The notes below the pieces were generated by a model that did not search any database, was not told where the DNA came from, and saw only the letters and a program-made list of their open reading frames with translations. Made by a program: the position numbers and the translations under genes. Shown here piece by piece: positions 33,439-42,061 of a DNA stretch of 64,000 nt. Positions within the stretch are counted from its first letter, which is position 1. Each line of letters starts with the position of its first letter. The DNA comes from Parabacteroides sp. Marseille-P3160 (GTDB lineage Bacteria; Bacteroidota; Bacteroidia; Bacteroidales; Tannerellaceae): positions 4,693,231 to 4,757,230 of the forward strand of contig NZ_LT799418.1 of assembly GCF_900162725.1 (NCBI RefSeq), read 5' to 3'.

Positions 33439-34026
33439 CTACTTAACTATATTTAACAGAAGCAAAATCAGCAAACCAAGTTGTGGAAAATAAGGCCTTA
33501 ACTGGTTGGCAATCTTTTCGAGCGCAATCTTCAATTGTACGCGGATCGTACTCTCACTTATGGAGAGTATTTCGGCTATTTCTTTGGGCTTTAGCCCGTC
33601 CTGATGCGTTAGAAGGAAAATGACACGGCATCTCTCGGGAAGTTCGCTGACGAAGCGGCTTATCAGTCCGGATAATTCCTTGCGTTGCAATTCCTCTTCG
33701 GGCGAAGGATCATCGGAGGCTTCATACTGCATCGGAATCTCTCCTAATGACGTTTCCCGAAAGCCGGAGGATTGGGATAAATACCGGTTTACTTCATTAC
33801 GGGTTGCCACGTATAGATACGTTTCCATATTCCGTACCTCCGGTAATTTCTTCCGGGATTGCCATGCGGAAAAAAAAACATTACTGACAACCTCCCGGCA
33901 GGCCTCTTTCTCTTTTAGAAGGTAAAAACAAAAACGAAAAATCTGCTCATAATAATGGTGGTAAAAGCTTTCAAATGCCTTCTGATCATCTTGGGAGATT
34001 AAGTATATCAGTTGTTCGATTTCCAT
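33439..34026 (-). CDS. ECF RNA polymerase sigma-70 factor
   Basis: A 195-residue sigma factor with region 2 at about 20-80 (A-F-E-S-F-Y-x-x-Y-Y-E-Q-I-F-R-F) and region 4 helix-turn-helix at about 120-172 (L-P-E-R-C-R-V-I-F, then L-K-P-K-E-I-A-E-I-L-S-I-S-E-S-T-I-R). It is longer than the minimal ECF form because of a strongly hydrophobic C-terminal tail (L-G-L-L-I-L-L-L-L, 183-191). Its partner is the FecR-type anti-sigma factor next door, and it probably activates the STN-SusC locus. Element B and the SusD of another locus lie upstream. Confidence 0.95.
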   Translation of the reverse strand: MEIEQLIYLISQDDQKAFESFYHHYYEQIFRFCFYLLKEKEACREVVSNVFFSAWQSRKKLPEVRNMETYLYVATRNEVNRYLSQSSGFRETSLGEIPMQYEASDDPSPEEELQRKELSGLISRFVSELPERCRVIFLLTHQDGLKPKEIAEILSISESTIRVQLKIALEKIANQLRPYFPQLGLLILLLLNIVK

Positions 34027-34128
34027 TACAGTTAACGTTGCACAATATTAAAGATTTTTTTAATAAAGCATTCGTTCTTCTTGAAAATTTACTGAAAGAG
34101 ATAGGGATGGCATGAAAAAGAGGCTAAA

Positions 34129-34268
34129 TGTATCAAAAGAAAATTCTACAAAAACTCATAACTATGAATGCGTTTGTTCATAGTTATGACTGAAAAAATT
34201 GATAGCTATGAATGAATTCATTCATAGCTATCAATTTTTTCAGTTGATAAATGATGACTTTTGACACA
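34129..34268. repeat. Palindromic intergenic element B with a 54-bp perfect palindrome
   Basis: Ends are TGTATCAAAAG (34129-34139) and inverted CTTTTGACACA (34258-34268), 11-bp inverted repeats with one mismatch. Inside is a first hairpin, CATAACTATGAA (34157-34168) with TTCATAGTTATG (34177-34188), and next to it a perfect 54-bp palindrome with 27-bp arms at 34190-34243. Its arms contain the ATAGCTATGAATG variant of element A's stem. It begins 32 bases after the SusD stop at 34300 on the minus strand and separates that locus from the sigma gene. Confidence 0.8.
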
Positions 34269-34299
34269 TTTTCTCCGGCATAGTTTTAGTCTATACCTA

Positions 34300-35781
34300 T
34301 TATTTGTAGGCTTCGTTCTGCTGATCTTTCAATGCAGGATTGGCATTGATCTCACTTTGAGAAATAGGCAGAACAATCATGCCGAACGTGCGATCGATCG
34401 TCTTTCCGCGTCTGCTGACCGGTACGCCCTGAAAATCATCATTAAATTCGATCGTTTTATTCTTCCTTATCAAATCGAAGAAACGCTGTCCTTCGCAGAA
34501 AAGTTCTTTGCTGCGTTCTTCCAAAATCAAATCGTCCGTAATGGTAGCGGCCGTGGCCAGAGGTAATTCCGGAGCACGCTTGCGAATCTCATTTAAATAA
34601 CCTGCAGCGGCGGCCTTATCCGGAGTGGAAGCATTCAAGGCCGCTTCAGCAGCGATCAGATAGATTTCGGAAAGACGGATAACCTTGATATTAACTGCCG
34701 TGTACGTCTCTTTGCCGTCACCATCCAAAGAAGTGCTTCCAAGATACTTATAGCAAGCGCCCTTGCGTTCTATGCCATTATTCACCCAATATTCGTCATT
34801 GCCCATCACACCCCAGCGCACATCCGTATTGTCTTCATTCAGCCGATCCAGATAATAGTCGCTTGCCAGGAACCAACCTGACGCAGCGCTTATTTGTCTG
34901 AAACGCATCAGATAAAGGCCAAGAGAGGCCGTACCCAGGTCGGATTCCGTATCGATACCTATCTCGAAGATCGATTCCGAACCGTATTGTTTAGTCCATG
35001 ATGCAACCCAGTCAGCCGGTCCGTAAAGTTTATAGTTGCTCTTTTCTATAATCTCTTTCGCTGCTGCAAGCGCTCCGTCATAATTCTCCATATAAAGTTT
35101 CACTCGGGCTTGCAAGGCAATATTCGCATAATAACCGACATATCCGTTTTGAAGAGATTTGTTACTTTCCAAAAGGGATTTCCCTGCCTCCAGATCGGCG
35201 AGAATCTGATTGTAGTTTTCTTCCACGGAAGCACGTACCGGCTGGGCGTCTGCACCAAGCGTCTCTGTTACATTGGGGACTCCGTAGGAAGACTTATTAT
35301 AATTATAAGGCAGGCCGTACAGGCGTACCAAATCAAAATATATAAGCGCCCGCAAGGTCAGGGCCTGTCCTTTATAGAAGGAGAAACCCTCTACCCCCTC
35401 CGTTTCCAAACGCTCAATATTTTCAAGCAGGTTATTAATCTGCATAATACAATAATATCCTGTACTCCAAAATCCCGAATAACTGTTACTTGTCGCCGAA
35501 TGATTAAAAGAGTATAGGGCATCCAATCCCCGGCCGGCGGAATAGATCGTCAGGTCTCCCCCTTTGGCGTCTCCGTACATTATAAAATTCCGTCCGTAAT
35601 AGTTGGATGAACTCATCCCTCGCATGATACCGTTCATCACCACTTGCGCATCTGCAGGGGTTGCAATAGCCGTTTCCGCATTACCGGAACTCGTGGGTTG
35701 CATATCCAGAAAGCCATCGCAAGATGAAAGCCCCAGCACTCCAAGAGCGGCAAAAAGAATTAAAGATTTAATATATTTCAT
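34300..35781 (-). CDS. SusD/RagB-type glycan-binding lipoprotein
   Basis: A 493-residue outer-membrane lipoprotein (signal ending G-L-S-S-C). The N-terminal C-D-G-F-L-D-M-Q-P-T-S, the helical E-N-Y-N-Q-I-L-A-D-L-E-A-G segment, R-L-S-E-I-Y-L-I-A-A-E-A-A-L-N and the terminal L-P-I-S-Q-S-E-I-N-A-N-P-A-L identify a SusD. It partners the SusC at 35800, 18 bases upstream. No enzymes follow it; the next feature downstream is element B and then the sigma gene of the other locus. Confidence 0.95.
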   Translation of the reverse strand: MKYIKSLILFAALGVLGLSSCDGFLDMQPTSSGNAETAIATPADAQVVMNGIMRGMSSSNYYGRNFIMYGDAKGGDLTIYSAGRGLDALYSFNHSATSNSYSGFWSTGYYCIMQINNLLENIERLETEGVEGFSFYKGQALTLRALIYFDLVRLYGLPYNYNKSSYGVPNVTETLGADAQPVRASVEENYNQILADLEAGKSLLESNKSLQNGYVGYYANIALQARVKLYMENYDGALAAAKEIIEKSNYKLYGPADWVASWTKQYGSESIFEIGIDTESDLGTASLGLYLMRFRQISAASGWFLASDYYLDRLNEDNTDVRWGVMGNDEYWVNNGIERKGACYKYLGSTSLDGDGKETYTAVNIKVIRLSEIYLIAAEAALNASTPDKAAAAGYLNEIRKRAPELPLATAATITDDLILEERSKELFCEGQRFFDLIRKNKTIEFNDDFQGVPVSRRGKTIDRTFGMIVLPISQSEINANPALKDQQNEAYK

Positions 35782-35799
35782 TGTTCGTGTCCTCCTTCG

Positions 35800-38700
35800 T
35801 TAAAATTTCAACTCAATACCGAATACAAATGTTTTTCCATAGGGTGTTTCCCAACCGCGGGTCCCATACTGGTTCACCTCGGGATCGGCTTCCTTATATT
35901 TTGAGAAAGTCAGCAAGTTGGAAGCGTTAAAGAAAAGACGGGCGTTACTGATCAAAGCCTTGTTTGTCCATGTCCGGGGCAGATTATATCCTAAAGATAC
36001 ATTTTTCAGACGCAGGAAACTGGCATCATGCATCTGACGGGTGCTATACTGCATGGCATCCATGAGGTCCATACCTGAAAGCGCCGGCTGCGAACCGTTC
36101 GGATTATCCGGAGTCCACATGTTTTCATAATAACTCTTCGAACGGATCCGTTCCCAATAATAACCGTCATCCGCCACATCTTTATAGGCCCCGTCATATA
36201 ATTTGCCGCCAATCTTGTAAATAAAGTTTAATCCCAGGTCAATTCCTTTATAAGAAACATTCGTACTGAAACCGCCACTCATCTTAGGCATGGCATCTCC
36301 GATGATCTTGTAATTGGCCTTATTGTAATCATAGGTAGCCCCCCGACCGTTCAATTCAAAATCCCCGGCATTGGGGTCATCCGGATCGTTCACATAATAA
36401 ACGCTTTTTCCATTCGTCTTGTCAACGCCCGCCCATTCGTAACCGTAGAAAGCAAGGGTGGATTCTCCCTCCTTATAAAGATATTGGGCACGGCCATCCC
36501 CTCCCGTCGGATCATACCAGATAATATCCGCTCCATTATAAAGCTTGGTCACTTTCGATTTAATTAAAGCCGCATTTGCCGAAGCGCTCCATACGAAATC
36601 CGCGTTTCGAAAAATATCTCCGCTTATTTCAATTTCGACCCCTTTATTATTTATTTCGCCGATATTCTGCAAAGTAGAAGAGAATCCGGTTACCGTTGAA
36701 ATAGGAACGTCCTGCAAAAGATCTTTGGAATCCCGGTTAAAATACTCTACCGATCCATGGAGGCGTTGTCCGAAGAAGCCGAACTCCAGTCCGATATTGG
36801 AGGTATAACTTGTTTCCCACGAAAGGTTCTTGTTAGCCAGCGTCGTGATGGCTCCGCCCGGACTACCCATATATTTGCTGGTATAAGACATCAAATTCAT
36901 ATACCCATAATTACTGGAGGGAAGCGTACCGTTTACGCCGTATGAAGCACGAAGGCGTAAATCGCTGATTACCGGATTGTCCTTGAGAAAATCTTCTCCC
37001 GCTATTTTCCATGCACCGGCCACCGACCAGAAATCGCCCCAGCGGGTATCCGGACTTAAACGGGAAGAACCGTCACGCCGGTAGGAAGCGGATGCAAAAT
37101 AACGTTGATCGTAGTTATAATCCAATTTGGAAAGAAAGGAAACCATCGCATATCCCCAGTCATACCCGGCGGCAGAAAGGGTTCCGGCCGTGGATACCGT
37201 ATGTAACGTACTGGTTGGAAGTCCTTCGCCCGTGGCACGCACAAAGTCCGTTTTGTTCTTCTCGGCTTCGAAACCGGCTAAAGCGCCAATGGTATGAACG
37301 CCGAATTTGGCGTTATAGTTAGCTGTAGTGGAAGAAACCATTTTTTCATAAATAGTACGCATTTCGTTCACGCTCCCGCTGGTAGACGATCCGGAGAAAT
37401 GATTGGCACTATAATACAAATGGTCTTTTACCGCCGTATTATCGTATGAAAAAATAGAACGTACATCCATGCCCGGAAAAAGATGAAGAGTCAAAGTCTC
37501 GATGGCGGAAATACGTGTGTTAAGAGATTCATTTTCCCACTCCTTATCATAATAAATTCCATTCTGGGCATAGCTTCCATAACGGATCGTCCATGGCTCT
37601 CCCGTTTTATAGTCGGTAGGCCAGTAAAGCCCCCATAATAAATTACGCGTTTGCATGAAATAGTTTGCCCCGGTATTACGCGTATCATTATAGCCGCTTT
37701 TAGAGGTACGCGAAAGACTGACATTCGTATCGAATTCCAAGAGCTTTCCGACCTTCTGGGATAAATTGAGACGTCCGGAAACACGATCGAAACTGTTGAT
37801 CTTTAAACGTCCTTCATCTTTCGTATAGGATAAAGAGGAATAATAATTCGTAATATCCGTGGCGCCGCTTACCGCCAAGTCATAGGTTTGGTACATAGCG
37901 GTACGGAAATAGGCGTCTTCCCAGTCATAATATTTACCGCCCCGCCCCGAATTGTCATATTCCGTGATGGCTACGTTTTCATAAGCTCCCGGACCGGAAG
38001 TACTGAAAGCATAGCCATGTTTGTTAAACCGCGTATTTAACTGGCCTAAAGCATAAGCACTTGCTTGAGCATCTGTCTCACCCCTGCCAGTCGTACGATA
38101 GTCATGGAAGATTGTATACAGCATATTCACCTGTTCCTGCACTCCTGCTATTTCATAATTATCGGTAGCCCAGGATGGAGTAAACCCCATTGTAGCTTTC
38201 AGGCTGACAACCGGTCTCCCTACTTTCCCTTTTTTCGTTGTAACCAGAATCACACCGTTTGCAGCACGCGAACCATATAAAGAAGAAGCGGCGGCATCTT
38301 TCAATACGGATATTGATTCTATGTCTTCAGGATTCAAAGAATTCATTACATTATTCGTAGAATAGGTATAATCACTCATCTGACCGATATTTCCTGAAAC
38401 TACAGGAACTCCATCTATCACATAAAGAGGTTCATTACTTGCATTAATCGAACCGTTTCCCCGAATCCGGATGCTTGGAGTCGAGCCCGCCTGACCGGAC
38501 GAATTGGTTATCTGAAGTCCGGCAACTTTACCATTCAAGGCATTTTGGAAATTGGTCGTCGGCAGATCTTTAATAGCATCTGATTTGACTAATGAAGCCG
38601 AACCTGTATAGCTGCTTTTCCGGGCCGTACCATAAGCTACGACCATTACCTCGTCCAACATCTCGGCGTTGGACTTCAATAGAATCTGCATTTCTCCTTC

Positions 38701-38958
38701 CTTAATCTGCATTTCTACTGTTTCCATGCCAAGGAATGAGACACGCAATGTCTTTGCGTCACTCGGTATGCCTGAAATCGAAAACTTTCCATCGATATCA
38801 GTTACGCTTCCCCGCGTTGTTCCTTTTACCAATACAGAGGCCCCTATAATCGGCTCTTTATCTTCCTCTGAAAGCACCCTTCCGGTGATTTTAGATGTTT
38901 GGGCCTTCATCCCTACTATAACCATTAGAGAGATAAAACATAAGATCATTTTTCTCAT
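35800..38958 (-). CDS. SusC/RagA TonB-dependent transporter
   Basis: A 1052-residue outer-membrane transporter with signal peptide (1-19), carboxypeptidase-regulatory-like domain (about 23-98), the E-V-M-V-V-A-Y-G-T motif (103-111), the plug (about 115-230, with S-I-R-I-R-G-N-G-S-I-N-A) and a large beta-barrel ending in F-G-I-E-L-K-F. Unlike the SusC at 28917 it has no STN domain, so it is not directly FecR-coupled. Its partner SusD follows 18 bases on. There is no regulator or enzyme gene beside it, so the pair may serve peptide or glycan uptake with enzymes encoded elsewhere. Confidence 0.95.
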   Translation of the reverse strand: MRKMILCFISLMVIVGMKAQTSKITGRVLSEEDKEPIIGASVLVKGTTRGSVTDIDGKFSISGIPSDAKTLRVSFLGMETVEMQIKEGEMQILLKSNAEMLDEVMVVAYGTARKSSYTGSASLVKSDAIKDLPTTNFQNALNGKVAGLQITNSSGQAGSTPSIRIRGNGSINASNEPLYVIDGVPVVSGNIGQMSDYTYSTNNVMNSLNPEDIESISVLKDAAASSLYGSRAANGVILVTTKKGKVGRPVVSLKATMGFTPSWATDNYEIAGVQEQVNMLYTIFHDYRTTGRGETDAQASAYALGQLNTRFNKHGYAFSTSGPGAYENVAITEYDNSGRGGKYYDWEDAYFRTAMYQTYDLAVSGATDITNYYSSLSYTKDEGRLKINSFDRVSGRLNLSQKVGKLLEFDTNVSLSRTSKSGYNDTRNTGANYFMQTRNLLWGLYWPTDYKTGEPWTIRYGSYAQNGIYYDKEWENESLNTRISAIETLTLHLFPGMDVRSIFSYDNTAVKDHLYYSANHFSGSSTSGSVNEMRTIYEKMVSSTTANYNAKFGVHTIGALAGFEAEKNKTDFVRATGEGLPTSTLHTVSTAGTLSAAGYDWGYAMVSFLSKLDYNYDQRYFASASYRRDGSSRLSPDTRWGDFWSVAGAWKIAGEDFLKDNPVISDLRLRASYGVNGTLPSSNYGYMNLMSYTSKYMGSPGGAITTLANKNLSWETSYTSNIGLEFGFFGQRLHGSVEYFNRDSKDLLQDVPISTVTGFSSTLQNIGEINNKGVEIEISGDIFRNADFVWSASANAALIKSKVTKLYNGADIIWYDPTGGDGRAQYLYKEGESTLAFYGYEWAGVDKTNGKSVYYVNDPDDPNAGDFELNGRGATYDYNKANYKIIGDAMPKMSGGFSTNVSYKGIDLGLNFIYKIGGKLYDGAYKDVADDGYYWERIRSKSYYENMWTPDNPNGSQPALSGMDLMDAMQYSTRQMHDASFLRLKNVSLGYNLPRTWTNKALISNARLFFNASNLLTFSKYKEADPEVNQYGTRGWETPYGKTFVFGIELKF

Positions 38959-39324
38959 AAAACACAGATTAAATTTAACCTACCGGCACACTTTTTAATA
39001 TATCTCTGCGCAAAGATAATCATATTATCCAAATAGAAAGCATTTTGTTTGTTTTAAATTCATTTTAGTCGCTTTTTATGATATTTGAAAACCTTTTGTC
39101 GCAAAAACAAGCAAATAAACTCCTTCCGAATGGTCACTAAATGAGGAATAAGAGAGAGAGGTTGTTAACTATCTACAATTTGATTTATTATTAAGGTAAA
39201 CTTTTTCACATATCCAAACGGAAAGATTCCAATTTCCACCGGAGAAAGTTTGAAGAATGGGCATAAAAAAAGGTTATTTTGCCGGGCAAAATAACCTTTT
39301 TAACTTTTTCACTATGATTTATTC
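38959..39324. other. Intergenic region upstream of the SusC/SusD pair
   Basis: No gene is seen here. A TATCTTTG on the minus strand at 39011-39018 (CAAAGATA) matches a -7 box 53 bases before the SusC start, without a good -33 partner. The exbBD terminator lies at 39265-39302. The rest is AT-rich with no recognised signal. Confidence 0.5.
39265..39302 (-). terminator. Terminator of the exbB-exbD pair
   Basis: A long near-perfect hairpin, AAAAAGGTTATTTTGCC with GGCAAAATAACCTTTTT sharing the central GCCGGGC, with T runs at both ends. It lies 22 bases after the ExbD stop on the minus strand. Confidence 0.88.
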
Positions 39325-39735
39325 TTATTTCTCTTTTTGGGTAAAGAGTACCATTTTTATCTTTAATTGATTGGCTATGTCAATAACATCTACAACATCC
39401 TGAAGATTCAGGGAACGATCGGCCTGGAGAAGGACATTCACTTCCTCACCTTCTTTTTTGGTTGCAAGGATAGCGGATAGCTCCGGTTCGATTTGTTCGA
39501 ATGTTATTTCCTTCTTGTCGATGAAATAATGGCGATCCGCCGTAATGATTAGATTGATGTTTTTCTTCAACGCCACCTCGTTGGAGGTTTTGGAATTAGG
39601 TAAAGCAACACGAATAGCAGCCGGCGTAATCATCGTCGAGATAATCAGGAAAAACAACAGCAAGAAAAACATGATGTCGTTTAACGAGGCGGTATAAACC
39701 TCCGCACTTCTGGTTCTTCTACGTTCTATTTTCAT
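39325..39735 (-). CDS. ExbD/TolR-type biopolymer transport protein
   Basis: A 136-residue inner-membrane protein: a short basic N-terminus with the D-x-M-F-F-L-L segment (about 19-36; the aspartate D19 is the conserved proton-path residue) and a periplasmic ExbD domain (about 50-135). With the ExbB next door it would form a proton-driven stator for TonB or Tol. It is separate from the larger TonB cluster at 53.9-57 kb, so the two sets may serve different partners. Confidence 0.93.
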   Translation of the reverse strand: MKIERRRTRSAEVYTASLNDIMFFLLLFFLIISTMITPAAIRVALPNSKTSNEVALKKNINLIITADRHYFIDKKEITFEQIEPELSAILATKKEGEEVNVLLQADRSLNLQDVVDVIDIANQLKIKMVLFTQKEK

Positions 39736-39762
39736 ATTCTCCGCTTTTTATTCTTTCCTTGT

Positions 39763-40491
39763 TCAATCCTCTTCCGCCTCGACCTCGGCGATTTCTCCCC
39801 TCTTAATCGAGCGGATGGCTTTCAGTATTTCATTGGAGTCTTTATCGATTCCCAATACAATCCTGTCAATCCGGCTATTTAAAAGGTAATAACCGGTGTA
39901 GGCGATAATACCTACAAAAAGACCCGCTCCTGAACAGATCATCTTCTGATACAATCCATCCGAAATACTCGCGATACTGAGATCGTTTGTAATCGAAATA
40001 TTATAAAAAATCGTGATTACTCCGAAGATAGTTCCCAAAAAACCCAGCATCGGTGCAATGGAGGCTGTAATTCCCAGATAGTTCATCTGGCTTTCCATAA
40101 TCGAGATCTGTTGCCGGGCCTCTATTTGCATGGCATCCTGTATCGCTTGGTCATCACTTTTATATTCCTTGAGTCCGGCGGCGACTACTTTGGCCGAAGC
40201 ATTCGAACGTCCGTGACAGAATTTGACGGCTTTCTCCGGTTTCTGCTCTTGCACCAATTCCCATACGCGCGAGAACCAGACCGGATCTTTGGATCCCAGC
40301 CTCTTGAGCACTAAACAGCGGTCGATGATAACGTATAGTGACAACAATGACAATAAAAAGAGAGGCAATAAGATCCATCCTCCTTTTAATAAAAGATCAA
40401 AATAACTTTGAGTCACTACCGGTTCAGTTGCGGCCGGAGGTGTCAATTCTGCCGACACAGCTTGAAGCAATATTAAAAGCATATTATCCAT
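39763..40491 (-). CDS. MotA/TolQ/ExbB proton channel family protein
   Basis: A 242-residue inner-membrane protein with three hydrophobic segments (about 31-53, 125-150 and 165-190) and the family pattern A-P-M-L-G-F-L-G-T-I-F-G-V-I. The pairing with the ExbD gene 27 bases downstream supports an ExbB/TolQ assignment over MotA. No tonB or tol/pal genes are adjacent. Confidence 0.92.
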   Translation of the reverse strand: MDNMLLILLQAVSAELTPPAATEPVVTQSYFDLLLKGGWILLPLFLLSLLSLYVIIDRCLVLKRLGSKDPVWFSRVWELVQEQKPEKAVKFCHGRSNASAKVVAAGLKEYKSDDQAIQDAMQIEARQQISIMESQMNYLGITASIAPMLGFLGTIFGVITIFYNISITNDLSIASISDGLYQKMICSGAGLFVGIIAYTGYYLLNSRIDRIVLGIDKDSNEILKAIRSIKRGEIAEVEAEED

Positions 40492-40580
40492 AGTATTTAA
40501 ATTACCTGTACCTCACGACAAAATCCGGCAAACATTCTACGGGGAATATTTGTCGAATTCAATCGCAATCCTATTTATTT

Positions 40581-42014
40581 TTATCCAATTTTAATAATTC
40601 CAAATCCTGTTGTACTTATATATTCATAGAAACAACTAATCAAGCCGATTACAACAATACCCGCAAGCGATATCACCAATGAAGTCTTCAGGTACTTATC
40701 TGTTTGAACAGTCTCAATCGGAGTATTGTTCGGCGTAATGAACATCGCTTTAACAACTAATAAATAATAATATAAAGAAATAACGGTATTCAATAAGGCC
40801 AAGAAGACAATGACCACCTGTCCCTGCTCCATCGCCGCCATGAAAACAAACAACTTGCTAAAAAATCCAGCCGTAGGAGGAATACCTCCTAACGAAAACA
40901 TGGCAATCATCATTGCCAATGACAATTTGGGATTTGTCTTGTACAAGCCGTTATAATCCGTCATATTTACTTTCCCTGTCTTGTTTTCAATTGCCGAAAT
41001 GACTCCGAAAGCAGCGGCATTGGAGAAGATATAGACGAAGATGTAATACATGGTAGCCCCCATCCCTTGCGCTGTTCCGGTAAAGGCGCTCAGCATAATG
41101 TAACCGGCCTGCGAAATAGAAGAAAAAGCCAGGAACCGTTTCATATTCTTCTGGCGAATCGCAAACAGGTTACCGATCGTAATGGTCAACAAGATCAATA
41201 GCCAGAACATTTGCTTCCAGATTTCAGCAAGAATAGGGAAGACAGTATATAAAATAACCATCAATGCAAAAACAGCCGCACCTTTGGAAATGGTAGACAA
41301 ATAAAGGGTGACATTTGTCGGAGCTCCCTGGTAAGTATCGGCCGCCCATAAATGAAACGGCACCAAAGAGATCTTGAAGCAGAGCCCCGATAGAAGGAAG
41401 ATCATCCCCATGATAATCAGAGGCGAGGCGCTTATGCTTGTCGTCAGATCAGTATAATATAATGTTCCGCAAGCGCCGTAGACAAAAGAGAGTCCAAAGA
41501 TCGTAATGGCGGAAGAGAAGATGGCGTTAAAGATGAATTTGGCGCCGGCTTCGGCCGAATGGTGAAAAAACTTATCAAAAGCGACCAAAGCGGCGATCGG
41601 CAAGGAAGCGGTTTCAAGCCCGATATAAAACAGAAGGAAGTTTCCGGAGGAGATCATCAAATACATTCCCATCAATGTCAGCAAGGTCAAGAGGAAAAAC
41701 TCTCCCCGTTTAAGCACCGATTCCGGTTTGGATAACCATTCGTTCGCCTGCAGGAAAATTATGAATACTCCGATATTCAAAATGCATTTTATTGTGATCT
41801 GAGCTGTTCCCGTCACATACATGCCGGCAAAAGAGCTTCCCGCATCCTGAAAGAAAAAGCAAACGACCGTATGTACCAGAAACAAGGTACATGCTATGGG
41901 GAAATAGTATTTTTTAGCTTTGTCTGAAGCGAACAAATCATAAAGCATAAGCAAGGAAAAAACCGCCAAGAGTGACAATTCGGGCTTCAACAACAAGTAA
42001 TTACTTAAATCCAT
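40581..42014 (-). CDS. nuoN: NADH-quinone oxidoreductase subunit N
   Basis: A 477-residue polytopic membrane protein of the antiporter-like type, one of three proton-pumping subunits of complex I. The hallmark lysine/glutamate helices are visible: Y-I-G-L-E-T-A-S-L-P, L-C-F-K-I-S-L-V-P-F-H-L-W-A-A-D, and a broken-helix region A-F-S-S-I-S-Q-A-G-Y. It is the last gene of the nuo operon, 47 bases after nuoM. Confidence 0.97.
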   Translation of the reverse strand: MDLSNYLLLKPELSLLAVFSLLMLYDLFASDKAKKYYFPIACTLFLVHTVVCFFFQDAGSSFAGMYVTGTAQITIKCILNIGVFIIFLQANEWLSKPESVLKRGEFFLLTLLTLMGMYLMISSGNFLLFYIGLETASLPIAALVAFDKFFHHSAEAGAKFIFNAIFSSAITIFGLSFVYGACGTLYYTDLTTSISASPLIIMGMIFLLSGLCFKISLVPFHLWAADTYQGAPTNVTLYLSTISKGAAVFALMVILYTVFPILAEIWKQMFWLLILLTITIGNLFAIRQKNMKRFLAFSSISQAGYIMLSAFTGTAQGMGATMYYIFVYIFSNAAAFGVISAIENKTGKVNMTDYNGLYKTNPKLSLAMMIAMFSLGGIPPTAGFFSKLFVFMAAMEQGQVVIVFLALLNTVISLYYYLLVVKAMFITPNNTPIETVQTDKYLKTSLVISLAGIVVIGLISCFYEYISTTGFGIIKIG

Positions 42015-42061
42015 CTTATCTATTAATATTACAACGTTTACAAACTATTCTTCTTTACTGT

